The notes under the pieces were generated by a model. The model made no database searches, was not told where the DNA came from, and worked only from the letters and a program-made list of their open reading frames with translations. This document shows, piece after piece, positions 7,689-19,600 of a DNA stretch of 22,026 nt. The stretch spans positions 28,090 to 50,115 of the forward strand of contig KN886331.1 in NCBI GenBank assembly GCA_000934455.1, given 5' to 3'. The first letter of the stretch is position 1. Each line of letters begins with the position of its first letter. The DNA is from Apostichopus parvimensis (taxonomy: Eukaryota > Echinodermata > Holothuroidea > Aspidochirotida > Stichopodidae). Made by a program: the position numbers and the translations under genes.

Positions 7689-10600
7689 CTTTGAAGTTAG
7701 AGAGAGAGAGAGAATAAGAGGAGACGTGACTGAGTTGAAACTTGAAACAGACAATATTTTACATAGGACATGACATGCATTTTTATTTATGTCTGGCAAA
7801 GTTGCTTTGAGAGACAGATTGTTGTTTATCATATATCAATTCCATCATGGTATCCTTGCTGAAGATAGACAGTTTCTCTATGCCCACCGCCCCCCCCCCC
7901 CAGCTCTAATGTCTATTCGACTACCTTACACCTTCAAAGATATAGCTTACTCTTTTTTCTAGCATGGACTCGTCTTTAGGTCGATGGTATCTCTGTGTGT
8001 TATCATTGCTCATCTCATCTTCATCCTCAGAGTTGCTATCCTCACTACTCTGAGAAGAGAAGTCACCTTCCATCTCCTTCTCTTCAATGTCCTCTTCAAA
8101 TCGAACCTCTTTCTTCGTCTCTGGTTGTGAATCACATTGCTGGAAGACATAATAATCGCACGTAGGAAATAGAAGGCAAACTATCGCATGAATGAAACAA
8201 CTGGACAGTGTCAAGTTTTGTTTCCATGGAAATGGCTTAAAGGTCACAAACATGTAACAAACACAGAGCTAGACACAAAAGAAGGTACACACAGTGAAAC
8301 AACTGTGTAGTCTATCAGGATAGAGCAGTGTCTTTTAACACAAACCTACCAGTTTTATAATCTAATTTACATGTTAAAACTACAATCTTGAATGAAGAAG
8401 AGATATATCAACACTCCTACTACAGAAGTTTTGTAGTTAAGGTTACATACATGTACTTAAATAAACTGAAACCAAACATCAAGGGATATGCCCTCAGAGA
8501 ATGGGATATATATGCCCTAAATTGTGTGGGTATATATATGATGGGATATATGTGCTAAATATTTATTTATATATGATGGGATATGCATTCAATGTTTATG
8601 TACATAAATGATGGAATATGCCCTCAATATTTAGGTACATAAATGATAGGATATGCCCTCCATCAAATCAGGCATTTCCTACTGTCCCAAAGAACGGTTT
8701 TAACATCCATTGTCGTACTGAATGTATAGAACAAATTCTCACCTGCTCCAGTCCAGCTATATTATCTTGCAACCCAGTGATCCTGCCATACAGAATCTGG
8801 AAAAGAAAAGAGAGGAAAATGTATGTAAAACACAAAATTCACCCAGTACCTCCATTACTGGATGTGCAAACCTAACACATCTCCACACACCCCACCCTCT
8901 CCCTCTGGTTGACAGATCAGAGAAAGAAAACTGTTTCGAGGAAATTTATTAGACCTCCCAATTAACTGGTAAGGTAGGGTTAATAAGTGAGCTTTCAAGA
9001 TTTCCTAATGTCTAATGCAACAGATGTACAGGTGCAGCTGGCACCAATGTGTGCAGCAGACATCACTGCCATGATTTTACCATTTAAATTTTTCCATTTA
9101 ATGCCATTAAAACAAACTGTAACAGTTTGTACAGTCAGGCTTGCTGTTAAATTATATCGGTATATTCAGAACAACTCCAACTATATTGATGCTAGTTACA
9201 TGAAATGGTCCTGTGTCAGTTTTAAAAATGTACAGTGCACACTTTGTCCACTTTTTTTTAAGTAATTTTTTTTTTTTAAACTCTCCCAATCCATGAATTT
9301 ATAAATTTTACATAAAAAACTGAAAAGCCAAAAGCTCCTTACATCCTGTGTTTCTCCCGATCGAGTCTTTGTGATGTCTTTTTCCACATTCATGACTTCT
9401 TCTAATTTCTGAGGGATGAAGGACTGTTTGAAAACCTGTAAAATTAGAGAATAGAAACAACCAAAGTCTCAAGTGCAAGTTGGCAAAAGTAAACACAGTC
9501 ACCATCTTGAATGGAGTTATATGCAGACATCCAAGATAAGGCCTGCAAACTAATAAACTAAAAATTACCACGTTAACCCAGGGATTTGGAAACATGTTAA
9601 CTTTATACTTGTGGCATGACAGATCAGAGGGATTGTACCATAGAGAATAATATGATATCAGGTTTGAAGGTTGGCAATGGGTAAACCCAGACTCTTGGAA
9701 CCCAGTAAAATCATACCAACCCATCCCTTTGTCAACTATTCAAATGAGCTAAATTTGATCAAACTTCATGCTTTAACATCATGATAACATTACAATAAGC
9801 AACATTACAATATTACAAAGTTACAATAAAATAGACATTATGTCTTCTTTTTTTGTAACTCAATAACTCAATAGCAAAATGATTATTCCACTGACCCCTT
9901 GCCACCCCCTCCCCCATTCAATGTTCTGTACTTTATGTACACAACGTACAGTTAACCCTCCCCCATACTGGTGTAATTATATGGTAATTAGTCCTACAGC
10001 CAACTCCCTTTCATAAAGTTGTTACCATTTGGAGTGACGACTAATGTAAAACACCAACTAATGCATTTTGTGTTCAACAGATTTGCTAGGTTGCTGGATA
10101 CTGCACGACGACCGCAACCGGTTGCTATATCTGACAACACCTTCTTACAGGGCTGTTATACACTAATACAAGAGTCACATCACATCATCAATGTTTGGAT
10201 AAACCCTGTACTACAGCTAAACACTGTATGTAAGGCGTTACCTACCTCTGCTTCAACTTTCTCCTGCTCCGAGATTTCCTCTTGAGATCTTTGGGATGCT
10301 ATCTCCATGGCCTATTGAAAGTGAAAAGAAAGAAAGATTTATACACTGCATAAAAGATTGTGGGTTAAAGGTCACAAACTGTTCCATACTGTCATGGAAT
10401 GTACATGTTATCGCCTGGACTGATAATGTTGACCTTTGTTCTTTAAATTACTTGTTTATCTCGATATGCAGCTGCATGAAATCACTGCAATGTATTAGTT
10501 GCACAATATTAACGAACAGTACTATCGAGAAATGCTACCTGTATATGACAAATTTATGAGCCATGAAAGAATTNNNNNNNNNNNNNNNNNNNNNNNNNNN

Positions 10601-13600
10601 NNNNNNNNNNNNNNNNNNNNNNNNNNNNNNNNNNNNNNNNNNNNNNNNNNNNNNNNNNNNNNNNNNNNNNNNNNNNNNNNNNNNNNNNNNNNNNNNNNNN
10701 NNNNNNNNNNNNNNNNNNNNNNNNNNNNNNNNNNNNNNNNNNNNNNNNNNNNNNNNNNNNNNNNNNNNNNNNNNNNNNNNNNNNNNNNNNNNNNNNNNNN
10801 NNNNNNNNNNNNNNNNNNNNNNNNNNNNNNNNNNNNNNNNNNNNNNNNNNNNNNNNNNNNNNNNNNNNNNNNNNNNNNNNNNNNNNNNNNNNNNNNNNNN
10901 NNNNNNNNNNNNNNNNNNNNNNNNNNNNNNNNNNNNNNNNNNNNNNNNNNNNNNNNNNNNNNNNNNNNNNNNNNNNNNNNNNNNNNNNNNNNNNNNNNNN
11001 NNNNNNNNNNNNNNNNNNNNNNNNNNNNNNNNNNNNNNNNNNNNNNNNNNNNNNNNNNNNNNNNNNNNNNNNNNNNNNNNNNNNNNNNNNNNNNNNNNNN
11101 NNNNNNNNNNNNNNNNNNNNNNNNNNNNNNNNNNNNNNNNNNNNNNNNNNNNNNNNNNNNNNNNNNNNNNNNNNNNNNNNNNNNNNNNNNNNNNNNNNNN
11201 NNNNNNNNNNNNNNNNNNNNNNNNNNNNNNNNNNNNNNNNNNNNNNNNNNNNNNNNNNNNNNNNNNNNNNNNNNNNNNNNNNNNNNNNNNNNNNNNNNNN
11301 NNNNNNNNNNNNNNNNNNNNNNNNNNNNNNNNNNNNNNNNNNNNNNNNNNNNNNNNNNNNNNNNNNNNNNNNNNNNNNNNNNNNNNNNNNNNNNNNNNNN
11401 NNNNNNNNNNNNNNNNNNNNNNNNNNNNNNNNNNNNNNNNNNNNNNNNNNNNNNNNNNNNNNNNNNNNNNNNNNNNNNNNNNNNNNNNNNNNNNNNNNNN
11501 NNNNNNNNNNNNNNNNNNNNNNNNNNNNNNNNNNNNNNNNNNNCCAGGTGAAAATGCAAAATTATTTACAAAATGGAGTGGGTGTTGAAGTGTGCTATAT
11601 TGCACCAAATTGCATCTGAGGCCACCTGGAACTGCAAAAAACCCCCTCCCCTTAGACCCCTCCCCCAGGCCGGCCATCAGTCTTCAGCCCTCCCACTCAA
11701 AAGTACCTTCCTACGCCACTGAAACAATAGAAAATGAAATACTAAAATTCTGTCCAAATTTTTTTTTTTTATGAAATGTCCCAAATTTTTGAAAGTATAA
11801 CTTGGTTCCTTTGGTCAAAAGCACTATACTCTCGGCCAAGAATAGATGTTTGAGCCCAAAATATACATGATCATATTCATATAAATATACCTGCATGTGT
11901 GAGTCCTGCACACATATTGCCTTTTATTTCTAAAATAAACAACTTGTATTTCCCCTCTCTTCATAGCTAAATGTTGCAAACTTAAACCCCTAACCCTCTC
12001 ATAATGAGACTCCAGCCTGGCCAGAGAGCTGTTGAATATTCAGTAAGCTCTCACCTGTCACATTTGTACAGTCCTTCCTCAAAAACTCCAATGCAAGGTG
12101 GTGATCGTGTTCCACAGACTGGGATACATCAATGATGTAAAGTTTGTCATCGCAGAACCTTAAATGAGATCAAGTCACCCGTTACATAATCATAATCATA
12201 TCTTATGATCAAAAAATTAATGTTTTAATGATAATTTTTTCATACGTCCATATTCAGCTGTATTTATCATTATGAACACATTCGAATAATGTTTGCATCA
12301 AAGAATCAAATAAACAGCTCACAATACTTCTTATTATTCATACAAATCTAACCAGTAATGGATGTAATAACTGGCAAACAATTGATACTGACTATCTGAG
12401 ATTTATGACTGTATGAGACGACCGTCAATTCCTTGCTTAGTTTGAGGTGCAGCCAGCATTACATTCCACAACAAGAAATTTACAAATGCGCTGATTAAAC
12501 TACGATGCATATTGGGATCGGGATCTCGACATGTGTTTACTTGACAACGAGGGAAGGCATCTGTAAGAGCTTAGAAGTTGGACGATAGTTCCCTGGGCAA
12601 CCCTTTGGAGATGCACAACTGGTGTCAAGGGCATAACCTATTCGTGTGATGTAAATACATATGCCATGTAAACCATATTATCATGTACTATTATACTGAA
12701 GGTCCAATGGTCTGCATCTAAGATGCCTCGTGGTATATACTGCACAAACTCGCCTCAGTACAAATTTGACGAGTAATTGTGTTTCATGATACGACTGAAC
12801 AACGAAACATCACCAACCCAAGTAGGTATACAACAAGATCAATTGTATGGACCTCAAAATATCATTTTGAACCTCACCTATGTAAAACCAAACCCACATA
12901 ACATGGTGCAAAGTTGAACTAATAGTACACAATATTTATTCACAAACATTTATCCTCTGTGTACTGTTATCAGCTGATTCCTATTGTAATCATCATTAAG
13001 ACATACATCACCATGGCAACAGCTGCCAAATGTTACACACACACATCAATATATAATTCCTCACAACTCCTTATACTTACAAGATGTTGAATTCACTAAG
13101 ATCAGCATGGACTAGCTTTGCGTCTTGATAAATTTTGCGGACAGCTTGAATGCACTCCAAGTAAAGCTCCCTTGCTTTGCTCTCTGTGATGTTAACGTCC
13201 TTCAGTAATGGAGCAGGCCTGCGAGAAGTCATTTTATGATATTTAGATATACTGTACATGCGATCATAGGTCTCGATCATCAAACAATGTGTGTCTTTAA
13301 AGTCAGTAGAAAGTATTGTCAGCATGGATATATACACAGCACTGGGGCCTGAAGTCACATAGAATAAGCTACCATGATACATCATGATTTATCAGGATCA
13401 AAGAATTAGTTGAGTTAAGTTGAGGAAAGTAAAGGAATATAACCATTTAGGCTACAGAGGCCTACATCTTAATTCCAAACAATCACTTCTCTATTGTATA
13501 CAACCTTATGCCTAGAATATCATGACATCTCACCATCCTTGTATTCCAACAAAATCCATGACCAGAACATGACTCCGTAGAAGATGGGGCTGTGGACAGG

Positions 13601-16600
13601 TCACCCCTGCAGCATGTAACCTTGGCAACAGGAGAAAAGGAGACATGAAAAATGATAAAAGTCTATATGGGATATGGCCAAATTTTTGTACTGTTTGATA
13701 TCAGTGTCTGTACCTATAACTTGTTTTCAATAGCTTCCACATTATATGAGTCAAATGGAAGTGAATGGGGGTGAATTTTAATGAATGTGTGATAGAAGCT
13801 CACCAAACCTGAAGAAATAGAATATCAGTTATGAAAACACATTGTCTCATTAACTTTCCAGTAATGTGGTCCACATTCCAGTAAGGGCCCCCAAGGGAGA
13901 AACAGTTAAGGTGCAATTTTTTGGTCTAATTTCAGTAGTAAGTTAGTCCCAGTGACAGATCTACAATGCCTGCCTTTCCAAGAAGCGTGAACAGTTTACA
14001 ATCATACACAATACGAACAATTTTCTTATATAGATATCCCAAACCCTGTAATGTTTAGCACCGTCTTTACACCCACCCCCCTCCCCTAAACCCTGTTCAC
14101 TGACAGCATCATTGAGTATTAATCACTATCAAAGCATAATTTTACTTCCTTTCAATAATTTGGTTCCCTCTTTGGTTTTCATTTGCCATAAGTGAGAATG
14201 TTTCATGCTACCGAGGATTTTCAACAATGGACTCACCTCATTAAATTCCTCATTTCCTTCTCTGCCCATGTCCTCACCATCTTACGTGGATTATGCTTGC
14301 AGTACCCCCGTCGGAAGCGAAACTCTCCAGCAACATACCGGTCACGGTCTTTAAATGTCAGTATTGAGGTTTTGTACACCTGGAACCGTTAAAACAGGGA
14401 AAAAAATGGATAAATGAGAGAAATTGTAACAAAACAAAGAAACCAAATATCGTCAAACACAGCTACAAAAATAACAAAACAGATCATTCTAGATTAGACG
14501 ATTGTTCAAAATGGGTCATGGACACAAATATCTGGACGTGTGTCGCAGTAAACAATTGATTTTGAATCGACTGTTGACAAACTGAAAACTAGCAAGAATG
14601 TTTTAAGTGCCACTTAGGTAATCAAGAAGTAAAACCAAGGTTCTTATTGTGTTATATTATATACGTTCACAGTTAGTTGGGAAGGCAGCTTTTATGATAA
14701 TATGTAAAATTTACACAGGCAGGAAAACTGTAATAAAACAACATTGAGGTTTATCATCTTAATGTTAATGCATTACTGGAAGTATGATATCATGTCAAAA
14801 CTCTAGATAATTAAAGCTATTCACTGATTCATTAACCAAACCTTTGAGCTTTCGTAATGCCAGCTATCATGTGTAACAAACAAGCACTGTACACCCCGAG
14901 GGGATGATTTAAGGTTTAAAGTTTGTGTAGCAATCTTGAAGGTTCTCAATTGTGACTCTGATATATGCAAAAATATGTATCTTGTGTACAAAGCAGTGAA
15001 AGCTACTATATGCATCTTTTGTACTTTTATAACAATTTGACCATTTTTCGGAGCAATTTTTGCAATGCATAATTACTGGATTGATCCCCTGAAAATGATT
15101 CCCTGCAAAATCTGACATTCAAAACCACACAACCACGAGACAATCTATTGTGTAAGTCAATGGGGGACATGATGTTCACACCGAAGCTTCATGTAACCTT
15201 TGTAAACTCGTTTTCTCAAGACCAGACAAACCTTAATTGCTCTGTGTTCTCCCTGGTTAGTGGTAGCATGGTAAACATTGGCTTCCTTGCCTGTACTGAT
15301 GCATCCATTGATTTCACTGATCACATGACGACTCAGCATCTTAAACAGAATCATCCTGGTCCTGGGATCAAGAACCTGAGGTCAAAATATTCAAAAATAT
15401 ATTAAAAATATTAAAATATGTCATCTTAAACAGAATCATCCTGATCCTGGGATCAAGAACCTGAGGTCAAAATATTCAAAATATATTAAAAATATTAAAA
15501 TATGTCATCTTAAACAGAATCATTCTGGTCCTGGGATCAAGAACCTGAGGTCAAAATATTCAAAAATATATTAAAAATATTAAAATATGTCATCTTAAAC
15601 AGAATCATCCTGGTCCTAGGATCCAGAACCTGAGGTCAAAATATTAAAATATGTCATCGTAAGCTCATGTCATAGGTGTGTTCGTATTTGAGGGATTTTT
15701 TGTTTTGTTTTTCAGCCGAGGCATTTTGCAAATTATGTTAATGATCTTGAAAATAAAACTATCATGTTAAAACAATATTAGCGTACATAGAAGCTCGTAC
15801 AAGAGAGAGAGAGAGAGTGAGAAAGAGAGAGACCAATAATCATGAACAAATTAACAGATTCGACTGAAAAACAATCAGTACATCACTCATTTAAAGCAGA
15901 AAAAACAATGAAGCATATGTGGCTTGATGATGTCATATTTTGACTTGATCAAGTCTGCACTTTCACGTCTGAACAAAAATTACATCTGCCATATCTCCCA
16001 ACGGAAAACAAATGTTCTTAGCTGTTTGGAGGAAGTTGTTTATGACATTTATCTCTATCACACAGATCAAAAATATGATGGTTGGGTTTGTGTCTCCTAG
16101 CTGTGGAAGGGGATGGTGGGGGGGGGGGGTCGTTGTTTATGACAGTAATATCTATCACTTAGACTGTAATATGATGGTTGGCTTTGTGTCATGTGGCTGG
16201 AGGGTGGGGTGAGGAGGGGGGTTACGGTTTATGACATTTATCTCCATCTCACAGGCCACAATATGATGGCTTGGGTTTGTGTCTCCATTAAACATTTTAG
16301 TGACAACCCATTCTAATTTGAAAGTAAATACCAATGTTACAGACTGTGTAAACATCTCACCTGCTCCATGGTAGCTCTATCAGCTTTGTCTTTCACTCTG
16401 TGTCTGCAGGTAACAAAGAAATATTTTCCAAAGAATATGAAATATGACTAAACTGCTTCTCAAGTAGTGCACATTTAACAGCAGACACTGTACAATTCAT
16501 GAATTCACATGTTTTGGTCTTATCTACAGCACAACCATCTCAATCCTTTCAGAAATGCAATCAAGCACATATTGGAGAGGGCGTTGTGGTCAAGTGGTTA

Positions 16601-19600
16601 AGGCAGTGGACTTGTGATCTAAGGATCACAGGTTCGAGCCCTGGCCAGATCATTGCGTTGTGTCCTTGGGCAAGGCACTTTATCTCTGTTTTATAGTGTT
16701 TTAACATTTTTGTGTTCGTATTTTTACATACTGTTTAATTTTCGTTTTTGCGTTTTCTAAACTTTTTATTCCTTTGGTTTCTCTGTCTTTTTGTTTCTAT
16801 TTGTTTTAGGTTTTGTAAAGCGCCTAGAGGCCTTTTGGTATTTGGCGCTATATTAAGAACTTTTTTATTATTATTATATTATTAATATCTCCATTGCCTC
16901 TCTTCACCCAGGTGTATAAATGGGGACTTGCGAGGTGACTTGTAAATATAGTTGCGTGCACCGGTTTTTGGCTGCACCCTATGGGAAGTCCCCCAGGGGA
17001 CATGTGACTGTGGTGCACTGTTGTGCCCCAGGACAGATTGTTTGAATTGTGCACACTTTGGTGTGTAGGTGTGACAAGTTACCAATGTCCAGGGTTAATT
17101 GTAAAGCGCATAGAACTTGTGGATTATGCGCTATATAAATAACGGCGTAATAATAATAATAATATACTCTTATAGTATTGAGTGATGGCATTAATAGTAA
17201 AATAAAACCTCATCTCTCAAAAATAAAGCAGTACCTAACAGGGAATAAGTTATCCTGTATCATACTGCAAAATGCTATGCAAAAATGGTTAAATTTCTAT
17301 ACAAGCCCAAAGAAGCTAAAGCAGTTTTTTTTTTTTTTTATTTATTTTATGCAGGAACCATATTATTTTATAAAAGACAATATTCAGAGCCATCAAACTG
17401 TTATGTAACATTTGAACACTAAATTTGTTCCGTTCCTCAATCCAGTTAGATATAAGAAGCATTCTATTAACACCATTTAATTTCCCCTCTCTTCTTCTGT
17501 TCTCCTAACCTATTCATAGAGTTCTACATTAGTGATGCTAGCTGTCTCACCTATCTGCCTCTGCCCTCCTGCTGGTCTTCATCAGCTGGTTAGTCGTAGA
17601 ATCTGGCAGACTCTGAGGCCCCGAGTATTTCTCCAAGGTGATCTTGTTGGCAAATCGATGCAGACTCTTATCATTCGGCTGTCGGAGATGAGATGGGAGA
17701 GTCATAAATCAAGGGGAATGTCTCAAAAAACAGCAAATCAGTACAAAACTGTTCCTCTTGAACTTATCATGTTGTAGGGGTAGATGTTAAACGTTGACCA
17801 CTCTATAAATGTTTATTTCAAGTTCTATGAACCACTTCTAAAGCACCTAACGGATTCATGGCAGATATTTTGACACCCTGTTCGATCCAGGGATGGGACC
17901 CTTCAGGGGAATAAACTGATAAGTCAAATGGGCACCATCTGGTATAAATTCAAAAAAGAGGTTTCTGTTTGGTGGTGGGAACAGAGGTTCAAGATGGGGA
18001 ATTCCTGTTGAAGTTCCTTGATATTGACTGAAACTTAATATAAGAGCCATACCATTGAACAAACTGATTATTGGTTTCATACCATGTCTTAGATCTGGAA
18101 TCAGGGTTGGATTTTGGCTTTGTGAATCATACAAAATGATCACATGTTAACATATGAAAATATTTGGTTCACCACATGACATTTGCAAGAAACTGGATAA
18201 ACTCAGTCAATGCATTACAGTATGTTATCACACTTTTAATATTTGTTTTCTCATCACAATACTTTATTTCGGTTAATTTTCTCATTCCCTCGCACGCAAA
18301 GAGCCCTGATTGAAATAACACGCCGATATAGTTTGCTACATTACAGAAGATCATCCACTAAATTACAAAAGTGCCACATGATGGGAAATACAACCCAGAA
18401 TCATTTTGAAAGTAACCATGTAGCAATTTCTTACATACTCATCTGATATGTTACTGTTGAACGGATACCTTTTAACTCACCTGAAACTTTTTGGATGGAT
18501 TCTGTGCATTTGGCTGATTCTGATTCCACTAAAATGAGAAAAAGTTAAAAGTGTCATAAAATAATACTGAGGCACTGTTAGGTTTGATAATCAAACAGCT
18601 GCTGTACAGTGAGGTTGTAGCCCGATTGCTTCAGACCTGTTCAGCATAAATGTTCCCTTGTGAGTTTTGTAGCCTAGAATGGGGTCTAAGAGAGCAACAC
18701 CTCAGCAAACATTTAGTTGTTGGCAGCTTTATTTTTCTTGAAAGGTGCGTTTAAATTCATACATTATTCTATTCATATCGAGCTCACTCTCAGCACTAGC
18801 TCACAGTTACATTTTTAATTTCATACCTTTAATATGGCCTCCAAATTAAGGCTATTTTACTGGCTAAATACCAGTGGATATTGCCATTGCCATCAGAAGA
18901 AAAAAAAAGGCACTTGGATATTTCTTCCAGCAGACAAAATTAAGAACATGGACACTTGATAAGTTTGTGTAACAATCATCAGTCATAAAATTGCATGATT
19001 CTTGTAGTTAACATAAATCCTGTACTACTGCTGCTCATTATTGATCCGCAAATATTATTGGGCTACTCTACATAAGTCTGTACAGTGAAGGAAGTGTACT
19101 GCAATTCAGGAAAATACCAGTGGGTTACCTGATTTTAGCCACTACTTAACTTTTAGCAAGTAGCTAAAGTTGTGTAAATTCTAGATCTGTTTCACATTTT
19201 ATTTAGACAAACATTGATAACTTTAACAATCATCCTCATTTTCACTGAACTTCATCCTTCTCTGTAGGTAGTTTTGCACCTTCTACAGCCTGTTTCGCCT
19301 TCTACAGCATGTTTCGCTTTCTACAGCGTGTTTTGCTTTCTACAGCCTGTTTCGCTTTCTACAGCCTGTTTCACGATCTACAACTTCTAGCTATGAAGTC
19401 AACATTTGCCATCATTGTCAAAGTAAAGATACAGTAGTATAAATTGAAAGTACATGTTAATTGCCATTGAAAACCTTCCTCGGTACTAGTATGTGAGTTT
19501 ATCTAGCAGCAAAACAAAAATCTCCTCACCTGATAGTTCTGGCTTCTAACAGTGTTAAACTTCTTGGTGAAACCTTTCAATTGAAACCAAAAACACAAAT

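Noticed and set aside
7689..7832. In-frame N-terminal extension of the last RIOK1 exon
   Set aside because: It is not conserved and includes the microsatellite; the previous exon ends at a clear GTAAGC donor in matching phase.
7422..7901. Poly-C runs of 12-14 bases as functional elements
   Set aside because: Similar homopolymers occur throughout the window. They are more likely slippage products and may have uncertain length in the assembly.
10536..10573. The missing RIOK1 exon ending at a TACAG/GTAGCA donor just left of the gap
   Set aside because: In the phase needed to join the next exon (phase 0) this stretch contains a TAA stop, and its other frames do not resemble RIOK1.
10499..11677. 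Very long open frames (340-380 codons) on both strands across the gap
   Set aside because: They consist almost wholly of N. The open length is an artefact of unknown bases.
13608..13612. CTGCAG as the acceptor of RIOK1 coding exon 9
   Set aside because: It would leave a phase that does not match the previous exon and would drop residues LHAA, which align with human LNTA; the CCAAG site at 13621 fits both.
15376..15660. CRISPR-like array
   Set aside because: The regularly spaced units are contiguous tandem repeats with no unique spacers, in an intron of a eukaryotic gene.
16578..16650. A functional tRNA gene
   Set aside because: A and B boxes are intact, but the sequence runs on into a typical SINE body and tail, so this is a SINE head.
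17856..18143. 95-codon minus-strand frame in RIOK1 intron 4
   Set aside because: RIOK1 exons on both sides already join in phase, and the frame matches nothing I recognise in RIOK1 or elsewhere.
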